64,000 bases of DNA. Origin: Pezizomycotina sp. ARF18. Its lineage: Eukaryota; Ascomycota. The translations under genes and the position numbers were made by a program. Every line of letters starts with the position of its first letter. The stretch's first letter is position 1. Where the stretch lies: positions 69,823 to 133,822 of the forward strand of contig AZLU01000054.1 in the NCBI GenBank assembly GCA_002224055.1, written 5' to 3'. This document shows, one piece after another, positions 49,483 through 59,656 of this stretch. Under the pieces are notes generated by a model that ran no database searches, was not told where the DNA came from, and saw nothing but the letters and a program-made list of their open reading frames with translations.

Positions 49483-49834
49483 TTTATCCCTTGTGTGAAC
49501 CCCCTTTCGCTTTACTCCGCCGTCCCTTTTTCATTTCTGTAAGTGATTTTCTTGACTAGGCACTTGCTATTTCTGTTTCTATTCCATTCATATTTTTATA
49601 GGATGGCCAACGGTTCTTCTGACAGTAATCTTGGAATTTGCAGCTCCACTCGTTTCATCCCTTGGTGTTGAACCCCCTTTCGCTTTACTCAGCCGTCCCC
49701 TTTTTTTTCATTTTCTTGGTAAGTGATTTTCTTGACTAGGCACTTGCTATTTCTGTTTCTATTCCTATTCATATTTTTTATCAGGATGGCAACGGTTCTT
49801 CTGACAGTAATCTTGGAATTTGCAGCTCCACTCG
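49483..49834 (+). repeat. tandem duplication, two copies of about 170-180 bp
   Basis: Copy 1 (49483-49652) and copy 2 (49653-49834) are almost identical. They differ by a few substitutions and short indels, mainly in T and C runs. Each copy contains AACCCCCTTTCGCTTTACTC, a GTAAGTGATTTTCTTGACTA donor-like segment, an AG acceptor (TATAGGATGG or ATCAGGATGG) and TTCTGACAGTAATCTTGGAA. Each thus carries a complete intron-like unit of about 63-66 nt and a short exon-like piece. It lies just before the CSI2-like coding start, in the likely 5' leader. Confidence 0.92.
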
Positions 49835-49971
49835 TTGTCAGTCTACTAGGGTACCAGCTTGACGTTGTGGAGGTCAGTATAGACTAATATCCCTCCGATA
49901 TATGTATTTATCATTTTTTCCGATTCCACGCATATTCATATACATTATATATCCGAGATACTCTTTCGACA

Positions 49972-51178
49972 ATGAAAATGAAGGTCGACCATCGTTATTT
50001 TTTTGGTTTCCTTGGCCCTCCTTGGAGCTCCTCTTCCCATCTGTAGCTCAAAACAACAACGGTGGTTGGAAATAGGGGTGGCGGGGGCGGTGGTACCACG
50101 GACGGAGAAATCACAGCCAGCGCAGACGACGGCTCCCTCGCCGGCCAATACTGGCAAAAACCGATGCCGGCAACAACAGTTCATCTAGAGGGAATGGCAA
50201 CAAAGACAACGACGCCGCCGGCTTCAAAAACGACGGATGATCGAAGGCCACAAGTTCGGCAGCGATCACTGGTGGAGAAGCGGCGAATACGGATTGCCCC
50301 TCCGGCTCTCTCCACACCCTCGTCCTCATCCATAGGCGCGCCAACGACTACCTTTGGAGGTCAGGCAGCCGGGCCGGATGACGCTCTTCCCAGTATCGTT
50401 GGTATTATCCCGAACTTACGTCGCACAGGTTCCCACAAACCGCGAAGAATCCGTTCATGCAGAAATCAAACCTGCCCGAGGGTACTGTGTTCATCGCTGT
50501 TGGCTTCCGCTCTCGGTCTCATCGGCTTATCTGCATTGCCTGGCGTGCCTTAGTCGCCTGGAGTCTTCGCCGGTCCCTTCGGCGCAGGCGCCATGGAGAG
50601 CCACTTCAGTGACTCAAGAGACCATGTTGGGCCCGTCGGGAGGCAACTCTGCTGGCCACACAGCAGGCGCTGCGCCCCGGAAGAAGCCTCGCAACTCTGG
50701 GCTTATACACCTCGCAGTACGGCTCGTCCCTCTCGCTTGATCACCTTGCGAACGGTCCCGGAGGCTCTGCGAACAGGGCAATAATACGCCCAACCCTTCG
50801 CTCTTCTTCTCCCCGACTGCTGGAAGCGGTGCTATGACTCCCGGACAACGCGGTTCTGGATTTTGCCTGCCGGTTACTATTCGGCTGCCGGAGGAAATTC
50901 GTCGCAGACTAACCTTCCTCGTCGACCTAACACCGCCGGAACCATGCAGACCATGACCGCACCTTCGCCCCCCAGCTCGCCTCTGCCGAAACCTCCCAGC
51001 CGTGGACGCCTCCCGACACCTCAAGATAGCCCCCGGTTAGGAAACCTCTCATTCTGCGCACAGTTTAATGGCCGGCCTCGCAGCGCCACCGGGCCAGCAA
51101 CGCACACCGAGCACGTACCTAGAAGATCTCTTTGAGCAACATCCGCCTCCGACCGCGAGCAGCCAGGGAACAGGATAG
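49972..51178 (+). CDS. CSI2: CSI2-like single-pass membrane protein
   Basis: Resembles the fungal CSI2 family, plasma-membrane or bud-neck proteins linked to chitin synthesis. The start at 49972 gives MKMK, then after one shift STIVIFLVSLALLGAPLPIC, a clear signal peptide. A Ser/Thr/Ala-rich extracellular part follows (SSSSIGAPTTTFGGQAAGPD, DALPSIVGIIP). The diagnostic block is NPFMQKSNLPEGTVFIAVG followed by ALGLIGLSALAWRALVAWSL and RRSLRR, a juxtamembrane segment, one membrane span and a basic stop-transfer. The cytoplasmic tail is Pro/Ser-rich (PPSSPLPKPPSRGRLPTPQD) and ends with TYLEDLFEQHPPPTASSQGT, a conserved C-terminal motif. About 390 residues. Frames shift at least five times. An upstream leader exon and intron (donor near 49872) are likely. 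Confidence 0.75.
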
Positions 51179-52214
51179 CTACCGCGATAGCTACAATCAA
51201 GGCGGTAGTGGCAGGAGCAGACACAGCCAGTATGGTCGCAATTTACTAAGGAGGAAAAAAAGAATAATAAAAATGTGTCTTCTGCTTATTGTTGGCGGCT
51301 ACGTGCTGTTCTTCCCCCCCAAAAAAAATGAGTTTACAGTTATCAAGAACTTACGTACAGCGAAAAGTTCATAAAGAAAGAACATGAGCTGATACAATGA
51401 TGGAGTATTTTTGCTTACTTGCTTGCTTTTGTATTTTTTTCTTTCTTTTGCTGGATAGCATTTCGGGATTCGTCTCCTTTTCACGTTATTGCTTTAATTA
51501 CTCTTTTTGCTCTCCAAATATTCTTTTCTTCGTCGCTCATTGAGACCGTCTATTCCATGCATCCTGCATGCTCGTTTTCTTTCTTTCTTTTTTTTTTTTT
51601 TGTAACCTCCCTCTTATCACTCACGAACCGATATACCTCCCTTCTACTCCTCTTCTCATTCATTAAGTATTATAATGTTTCCTAACCCCTTCCTCCTCCT
51701 TTTTGTGTAATGGGTATTAGACGTGTTGCTTTCCTTTTTGTGTATACAGCTTTTTTGAAAAACTATTACCTCTTTTGTGAGATAGTATTATAATTTTTTT
51801 TTCTTTACCAGAAAAGAAAGAAAAAAAAATTAAAAGTATATTCTAAACACCGAACTACCTTTTGTGCTTTGGTTTGAGCATGATGTTGCCTCTGATAACT
51901 TGTTTTCGTAATCAGCTACGGGATCTATGATGTTTACGCGGTTCTGGCGTCGAAGGGCGAAAAAAGATAATGTTACTGGAGGGACGGAACAAACTTCTAT
52001 AACAGACGCATTGAATTATTTAATTGTATGATAGTAGTAGTCTTTTCTCCCGGTCCTCCTAAAGGCTTTCTTTAAATGGTTAAATTCTTATTCAAGCTTT
52101 GTTATTAAGAGTCTCTCGTCTTGAGTTTTTGATTAAACTTTGCTTCAGACGTCATGGTTCCGTCCATGAGTCCATTTCCATAACTACCTAAGTAGAGGTA
52201 TATATAGGTGCGTA

Positions 52215-52245
<31 letters not shown>

Positions 52246-53093
52246 CAACAATTGTAAATCAATATAATACTCCTTATACCTCAATACAACTGGTTTCGAC
52301 GGTCTAAGTAGCTAACTAGCTATAAGACTTGTGCATCTAGTTTCATAATTTAAAGAACCGGTCACAGTAGCTTTTTGAATGGAATTCCTCGATGCCATCG
52401 ATTTGATTCCTCGAAGAAAAGTTATTTTACAGTGGTAACATTACGAATAATAATAAACACCAGTGAATGCTCCTAATATTCGAGCATTGAATTCCGTCTC
52501 TTGATTGAACTTGTTCTTAACAATTCGTGAACATTTTTTGAACGGAGAAGCTGGATTTCCATTCTTCCTACAGGCTCCAGGCGTTGATCTAAGACGCCAT
52601 TAAAAGGGACTTGAAGAAAAAAAAAACCCCTAATGATTGCAATGATAACAGAAACAGTGCAATTTACATTAAAGAAAAGAAAAGAATAGAAAAAATAGAA
52701 AAGGTATGGGTGCTTGTCATGGACATCGTAAAGTCTGAAGACGCAATTTATACAACACAAAAAAGGTGAAAAAGAGTACGTAATAATACAGAGGCAAATT
52801 GAATATTGCAAGGTCATGACAAAAAAGGCATAATTCGAAAGAAAAGCAGAAACAATGTTGTTAATAATGATAATCTTTTATCAATTGATCGTCTTACTCC
52901 ATGCTCCTTGAACAGACTGTAAGTAGTGATGCTTCCTCGAGGACAAAAAAAAATAAAACTGGAAGGAAAGGCTGAATATAATTGAAAAAATATGAGTTGA
53001 AAAAGAGAATACGGGTATCAACGCCTGATGTTCTTGGTGTATCTTCTCGATGTTTCCTACTTAATAGTTTATTTCACTCTTTGTTATTTTATT
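51179..53093. other. 1.9-kb convergent spacer
   Basis: 3' regions of the CSI2-like and securin-like genes. AT-rich, with a TA repeat at 52223-52245 and T/A runs. A minus-strand open frame at 52473-52817 has no family resemblance. No gene is supported. Confidence 0.5.
52223..52245 (+). repeat. (TA)n microsatellite
   Basis: About eleven TA units preceded by degenerate TATATG units. Confidence 0.9.
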
Positions 53094-54678
53094 TTAGAGA
53101 ACGAGTTCAAACTCTTCATCCTCTTCATCGATCCTGTTAATGTCTATTCCAGCAGCTTGGAAGAGATCGTCAAAGTCCTCCCTGATATTGTCCTGGCCTT
53201 TAGTGTAATCCTCCTCGTCGTCGGAGCTGCTAAAGTCAAGATCATCTTTTCCTTCTCGAGGGCACGTTGAACACTCGCAGCGAGCGGCTTTCCAGCAGAA
53301 TATCCAATTGATGTCTTGGAATTCATCTCCGCGACCCTGTGATCAACCTCGGTCTCACTGATGCAGCAGACTTTGGCCTCGTGTACGCCAATCCGCCAGT
53401 GACCTTCGAAAGGATCGAAGCGCTAGACGCGGAGCGATTATGAACCTTCACGGCGGGGGCTTTCTTAACACTCTTGGACGCATGCTGCGAAAGCATACTG
53501 GCTGCCGTGACAGATTGACCGAATTTGGACGGGACGGGAGCTTGCGCTGAAGAGACGGGACATTTCCAGTCGAATAAGTCTTCGCATGTAACGCCATCGG
53601 TCTCCCCTTATTCCCAGCCGCAATAGTTCCAGTGTTCGCTTGGTTGTTCTAGACTTAAGAGGACCACGTGGGACCTTGTTTTCCTTGTCGGCAGCAACCA
53701 AACCTCCCTTCTTCGCCGCGACCTTCCTGCCTCGCGTCCTGCGATAGTGTCGTACATTTCCTCCCTCATAAGAACCCTTCGTGCGTCCGCCTCGGACTCT
53801 GCCAGCATGCGTTCCTCATCTTCCTCGTCCGCTTTGATGGAGTCGTTGACTATCTTCGCGTACTTGTCCCACTCATCGTGGTAGATATTTTTGTACATAT
53901 TCTTACGAATAAGTCGACGTTAGGAGCAATAAAATCATCAGGGACATCGGGAAGATCTATTACAAGTAGAAACCGAAAAACAAATTAGCGACTGGAATAG
54001 GCCAAAAGAAAGTAAATAACAAAAAAAAAATAATAGCTCGTAGATTTCGTACCAATCGGTTTCGGCGGCATATATTCGATCTCCGGATAATCGTCATCAT
54101 CGTCGGCCGACTTGACGGCGGTTTCGTATCAGTAGTGATTGACTGTTTGAGCGAACGTTGAGCCTTTGCGCTTCCTTGCTTAGCGGGACCCGGCGTAGCA
54201 GCTGGCTTCTTAAGAACGCTCCTCCTTCTTCGGGCGACTTCCTCCTGGTCTTGAAATTGGTGTCCTTGCCTCCCAAAGGCACACGGTTCCTTGGACCTAT
54301 TATCATAGATATGACAAAATCAGTACATATATTCCTCAACGATCCGTTCCGTCGTTTCAACAAGCTTCTCTTCAGCTTTGTGCGAGCTACCCCCCCCCTT
54401 TCCCCTAACTTTTTCCATCTCACTTTCATCTTCTTTATCGTCCCAAAATCCCTATATTTTCTCCACCCCGAAGGTCAAACTCACCAGCTGGCGTTACAAA
54501 TGCATCCGCGTTCGAAACCAAAACCGACTTCCCCTTCTTCATCGTGCCGAGGTTATTTCATTCTGGTGATGCAGCTTTTGGCGCCGGGGTCTTGGAAAGC
54601 CCTGGAGCTTCTGTTGCTTGCCGTTCTGCGTCGGTGCCTGGAGAACCGCGTTTTCTTGGTCGCGGCTGCGAGAAGCAT
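53094..54678 (-). CDS. securin-like protein (Pds1/Cut2 type)
   Basis: Securin holds separase inactive until the anaphase-promoting complex marks it for destruction. The start near 54678 gives MASRSRDQENAVLQ after one missing base, a destruction-motif-bearing opening like fungal securins. Next come QGFPKTPAPKAASPE, NLGTMKKGKSVLVSNADAFV and GPRNRVPLGGKDTNFKTRR. The middle has PPKPI, NMYKNIYHDEWDKYAKIVND, then an acidic/basic helix (SIKADEEDEERMLAESEADA). A clear KEN box lies in AADKENKVPRGPLKSRTTKR. The C-terminus is acidic and Phe-bearing (LDFSSSDDEEDYTKGQDNI; DFDDLFQAAGIDINRIDEED) and ends EFELVL. The order (degrons, basic region, acidic separase-binding end) fits securin, but securins diverge fast, so the name is an inference. 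Introns lie near 54480-54300, 54105-53960 and 53360-53290. Several indels are present. Confidence 0.6.
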
Positions 54679-55988
54679 TGTATGTAGTTGATTTCCTTGT
54701 CGTTACTCCTTTGAATGTGAATCTGGTTGAACGATGGTGATATTATGCAAGTCTCGTAGATAAACAGCTTTCTTATAGACTTTTTATTCGTTAAAGTTTC
54801 TTGCCCGTGTTTTTTTTCCAATCTCCAATTTACATTTAGTCCAGTTTCTCGTGATGAAGCTTTTCGCGTTGACAGTTGGTTGGATTCGAACCAATTTCGA
54901 AGTATGTCTCGTTATTTAAATGCTTTTTTTTTAGAACGAGAAGGTTTGAAAGATTCTTTGGTGTCGTTCTTTGTTTGTTTATGATGGGTTTTAATATATT
55001 TATTCTCGTCTTCGTCTTTTTTTTTTTTTTTTTTTTTTTTTTCACCTATTGTGTTGCTGGAGTTATAACCAAAAAAAAAAAAAAAAAAAAATAGAAAAAT
55101 AAATAAAATAAAATAAAATAAAAATATTGTATGGAAAACTGGGTTTAGGCGTCTCCACGACAACCGACTTCGTTTTCGCTAGTGATAAACGAAAACTGCA
55201 GTATCTGCCCAACGCAATAAACGAAATAACAATATAAAATTTATTTCCCCACTTTCCAGATACTTCAGTTGTGATGCTTAAAATAAAATAAAAAAATTTT
55301 TTTTAAGATCATATATTTAATAATAATATAAATAATAGTAGTGTAAATATATGTGTCTATATACTTAGTAGAGGTTTTTTTTTTTTTTTTTACCAAGTAG
55401 TGAATCGTATACATCACGTTCAAAAGCAGCTCTTAATAATATATTAGATGGAGTGAGAAAAAAACCATAATAGTAATATATAGCAAACTTTTTGGTATAG
55501 TAAGTACTAGTAGCTTGCAGAAAAAGACAAGAGCTAAGCTCGAAAATGCCTAAAGAAAAGCAAAGAAAAGGGCAGCCAGAGCGGTCTGAGGCGCAAAATC
55601 TTTCTCACTAGTAGTAGTATTTTTTTTTTATTTTTTTTTCTCCGCACCTGTCGATAGATATATTATTAGTTGACACTATTCTACTTTCTTGCTATTGCTT
55701 GGTAGTAGTGTACGCCATACAACGCATTACCCACCCTTAACTTGCACTACTATTTATATATAAGTCTACTGTAGCTTTCTCCCCCCCCCCTTAACCCTCC
55801 CCTACTTCTTCTCTTCTCCTTTTCTCCTTTTTGCCTTTGCTTACCTTTTTTGTTCTCGGTAGACATAGAAATAAAAGACAACCTTTCTTATCTCCTTTCT
55901 AGAGCTTGCAGTTTCTTCTATCGCAGAAGCGTCCCCTCTATAGATAAACACTTCGTTCCACCTCTCGTTACATACCCCACTCCGCAAA
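54679..55988. other. divergent spacer between the securin-like gene and tropomyosin
   Basis: AT-rich. It contains a T26/A21 pair (55017-55091), several T and A runs and, before tropomyosin, a CT-rich leader (55780-55980). No gene is supported. Confidence 0.55.
55017..55091 (+). repeat. T26 and A21 tracts 28 bp apart (potential hairpin or cruciform)
   Basis: T run 55017-55042, then a 28-bp spacer, then A run 55071-55091. Together they form an inverted repeat of at least 21 bp in a spacer of a divergent gene pair. Confidence 0.8.
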
Positions 55989-56926
55989 ATGGATCGCATC
56001 AAGGAGGTAAGTCTTGCCAACAATAGTGCTTTTATTATCTATACCCCTCCTCAACGTGCAGCAGAAGAACATTTGGAACATCACAGCACACCTTCTCCTA
56101 CTCTCCAACCCTCTTAGTAAATGTATAGAGGGACTTTTTTGGGAGGGAGGAGACGATATAACGTGCTCATATACTCTCCTCGCGCTTGCAAAGAGGAAGA
56201 GGCTTTACGCCGCCGCCAGCCTTCCGCAACTTCAAGCACTATTGGACTATTCAGCTAATATTCGTTATTATGCGACTTCCTAGAAAATGAACCAGCTGAG
56301 GCTCGAAGCCGACGAGGCAAACAACAAACTCGAAGTGCTTGAGAAGACGAACAAGGATTTGGAGAACAAGCTAACGGCGAATGAAGCTGAACTGAACTCT
56401 GCCAACAACAAGATCTCGATGCAAGAAGCGGAGATTGAAAAGCTGGAGAGTCTCTTAAGAAGGCTAAGCAAGATGCCCTGGAAGGCGCTCAACATGGTAC
56501 GCAGAGCGAAGCACTGGTCAGGAAAGTGGCTGTCCTGGAAGAGGAGGCCGAGACCATTGACAAGCAGCTCAAGGAACCACTGAGAAGTAGAGAAGCTCCG
56601 TTCCAGTGCATATCTAATCTCCTTTAACATCTTTCCCCATATTTCCTCCATCGATGTATAAACTTAGGCTATATCCATTTCCTTTAGCAAAAGACATTCA
56701 CTTGATGAAATATGTATTACATTGATACGAGCGCTAACAAATCCCCACTTTGTCCAAAAAAATAGGCTTCGTCTGACAGATGTTAAAGCAGAGCATTTCG
56801 AACGCAAACTGGCGGCCGCCGAAAGCGAGAGGATCAGTGGGAGAAGAAGTTCGAGGAAATCAAAGAACAGCTCGATGCCAAAAACAAGGAAATCCAGGAG
56901 CTGGAAGCAGCAATGGCTCCATCTAA
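55989..56926 (+). CDS. TPM1: tropomyosin
   Basis: Coiled-coil dimer that lies along actin filaments in cables and the contractile ring. Exon 1 (55989-56006) gives MDRIKE. Intron 1 ends with CTTCCTAG just before exon 2 (from 56284): KMNQLRLEADEANNKLEVLE, NKDLENKLTANEAELNSANN, ISMQEAEIEKLESL, then, after a shift, KKAKQDALEGAQHGTQSE and VAVLEEEAETIDKQLKE. Intron 2 (56587-56765) joins GAGAA to GCTTCG to give TEKLRLTDVKAEHFERKLAA. The end is KFEEIKEQLDAKNKEIQELE then AAM, and one extra base removed gives the usual short ending (ASI-stop at 56926). Read without that change it would run to 57014 with an atypical tail. Heptads (a/d = Leu, Ile, Val, Ala) are clear throughout. About 160 residues, as in other fungi. 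Confidence 0.92.
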
Positions 56927-57810
56927 GCGGAACGATTCAGGAAAGGGAATTGCGGCAATTCTTCTTGTCCCTTCCCACAAGCTATTCACACCGCCCTCAG
57001 CTCGGAACGAATAGGAGCGGAACAAGAGATAAAAATCAAAACAAAAAAAATCAAAAAAAAAATACTTAGTATGATATTATGGTTTAATGAGGCTTTTTAA
57101 TCGACTTTCGTTCTCTAAAATTAAGCGAGTGGGACAGGAAAAAAGGGGACGCCAGTTGGTTTATTCTGTTACGTGTTTAACAAATTAGAAAGGGTTAAAA
57201 AAATTAAAAAGGAAGACTATTATGACAATCGTTATATAAAGTATATACTCCTCAAAGAAGCTCTTTTTACCTTTGCGACGTTCTGGACTTTCCAATGTAC
57301 CTATTTGTTTTGAACTTGAAAATATTAATGCCCTTCTATAAAGACTTTACAGCTTGTCCAGTCCTCCGACGTTCATGTCGCTTCTAATTTGGACGACTCT
57401 CTAGAGAAATAATTCTCTGCTGGGCTATTTTTCTAGGAGTATAGCATATTTCCACATATAATAAGTTAGAATATACAGTAAATTATAATCAAATACGCCT
57501 TTCCTCGAGATGAAGATATGAGGTGGAGAAAACCCATTTTGCTCCATTTTGTTCCTCCTTCTCATATTTAGAGTAAATGCCAAGAGATTTTTTGTTGCGT
57601 GCAGTTTACTAAAGGACGCGCGGAAAGCTAGAGCAACTCGCCATTTTCAAAACCTCCTACAATTAATTAATTATACACTTCACTCAACCTTCTTCCCTCC
57701 TCAACCTCTACGAGCTTGGTCCAAACAACTTGCCAAAGCTCATTCTCCAAACGTAATTACGCCTACAGCATTATCCAAAACCGCCTTCAACTCACGATCA
57801 AACAGACACC
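56927..57810. other. spacer between tropomyosin and PRE1
   Basis: Tropomyosin 3' sequence (A-rich) and the PRE1 promoter. No gene or named motif is seen. Confidence 0.5.
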
Positions 57811-58297
57811 ATGTTCGTATCCCCTTTCTCTTGTCCGCCTCATTCCCTACGAATACCCTTTTGCTTTTTAGCTGTAGCTACCTATCGAAAGAGCTGTCGT
57901 GGCAGAGTTCCTAGCCCACATTACGTACCCACCTCTTGCAGCCTATTATCCATTTCGCTAATACTTACAATTTGTTTTTTCATTTGCTTTCTTGAATAGG
58001 AGGTTCTCCTCGGAATAACAGGCAAGGACTACGTCCTGCTCGCGGCCAGCAAGGCCGCCATGCGGCATTTCCATCCTCAAGGCCGAAGACGACAAGACCC
58101 GGCAGCTCAACGACCACACGCTGATGGCGTTCTCCGGGGAGGCGGTGACACAAGTACGTTTTACGTTTTCCAAAAAGATCTGTCTGATGTCTTGACTTCA
58201 AAATCTTACCTTCACGGGCTTTCGACGTACATACCTACAAGGGAGATGATGAATCCACATATTGGTAAGCTTCATCATAGCTAACACTCTAACCAAA

Positions 58298-58333
<36 letters not shown>

Positions 58334-58865
58334 AGTCCAATTCGCAGAATACATCCAAGCAAACTCGCAGCTCTACACCATGCGCCACGACGTCGACCTC
58401 GCTCCCAAATCCATCGCCTCCTTCGTCCGCTCCGAGCTCGCGCGCTCCCTCCGCTCCCGTAACCCTTACTACGTCAACATGATGATAGCGGCTACGACAC
58501 CAATCCTCCCCGCCCCGCCGTACGAATACCTCGCACACGACGCAGAGTTCGAAACCGGCCGAAGAGTCCGCCATGGAAGTCGAAAAAGGAAAAAAGACGG
58601 CGGAGTGGAGAAGGAAGGAAAGCCGCATCTGTTCTGTTGGATTATTTGGCGTCACAGGTTGAGGTTCCCTACGGCGCCGTCGGCTATGCTCAGTATTACT
58701 GCCTGAGTATTATGGACGCGCATATAAGAAGGGATGAATTTGGAGGAAGGGTTAAAGCTGATGAAGGATTGCCACGAGGAGCTCGTGAGGAGGATGCCGA
58801 TCGATTTTAAAGGGCTGAACGTTTAAGGTCGTCGATAAGGACGGCGTACGGCAGGTGCGCTATAG
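57811..58865 (+). CDS. PRE1: 20S proteasome subunit beta-4 (PRE1/PSMB2)
   Basis: Non-catalytic beta subunit of the 20S core; it lacks the Thr1 propeptide site, as expected for beta-4. The core begins EVLLGITGKDYVLLAASKAA, then ISILKAEDDKTRQLNDHTLM, AFSGEAGDT, VQFAEYIQANSQLYTMRHDV, DLAPKSIASFVRSELARSLR and SRNPYYVNMMIAGYDT. It ends with VEVPYGAVGYAQYYCLSIMD, EEGLKLMKDCHEELVRRMPI and VKVVDKDGVRQVAL. About 200 residues, exactly the family length. The Met before EVLL is not in the same exon: the only suitable ATG (57811-57813) is followed directly by GTTCGT, so exon 1 appears to be the start codon alone with an intron of 186 bp. The second intron (about 58154-58335) holds an A34 run. Frames shift in exons 2 and 3. 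Confidence 0.93.
58299..58332 (+). repeat. A34 tract between branch site and acceptor of a PRE1 intron
   Basis: The intron reads GCTAACACTCTAACC, then 34 A, then CAG at the exon. The region before a 3' splice site is usually pyrimidine-rich, so an A run there is unusual. Confidence 0.8.
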
Positions 58866-59656
58866 AGGGAGATTTTCCATGTTTTTTTCTAATCTTCTTT
58901 TACTTTCCTCATTAAAATCATATTACAAGCGGACAAATGAAGCAGGAAGAAAAGTTCTTCATATTGTTATAGGGAGCTGCTCACTTCGATTGACTGCCTT
59001 CAAGCTGTTTGTACAAGGTTTACCGCCAAAAAAAGAAATGCTAATGCCCTCTCGAATACTTATATATACAAGCTCTAGGAGTGCTGTAGGCTCTCATGCA
59101 TAACCAGATATATTTGATAGCCTTGATTCTAATGATTTCTGATTATAATATACTCGCGGGATGCGAGTTATGAGCTCAAGTTAAACAAAATTAAAACCCA
59201 AGCGGTGAGCTATTCGTGACCATCGGAAAAAGACTAACTACCATGTGCCCAAGCTCCTGTTGAGATCTGGGAATGAATTGGCAGCTCTGAAATTCAAACG
59301 TATGGAACTAATACATACGCAACACACCACCACCAATGCTTTCAAGATATGTAGTAAAATCGAATATTTGAAAGATACTTGAGAAACATTTGATGCTACT
59401 AAGACAGACTCACTTTTAATGTATTATATATACTACTAATGTTACTGTTTGTTAGGTCACACTTAGATCCATGCATGCAGCTTGTAAAAATGTCGAACAC
59501 GCTTCCCATTACACTCTGAGAACGCACAAAAAATACCCAAGTTTGATCCTGATAAGTAACCAATGATAATTCCACGCTAATGAGAGTAAGGAGTTAAAAG
59601 GCTTAAAAAATCATGCACATAAAAGGAATAAAAAGCCCATCAATCTTCAAACTTGT
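58866..59656. other. convergent spacer between PRE1 and HEL2
   Basis: 3' regions of two convergent genes; AT-rich; no gene is supported. Confidence 0.55.

Noticed and set aside
54876-54905. GGTTCGAATCC on the minus strand, like a tRNA T-loop
   Set aside because: The fifth T-stem pair fails and no matching acceptor stem or anticodon arm is found within 75 nt.
54836-55163. Lys- and Phe-rich open frames around the T26/A21 pair
   Set aside because: Low-complexity translation of homopolymers without any conserved segment.
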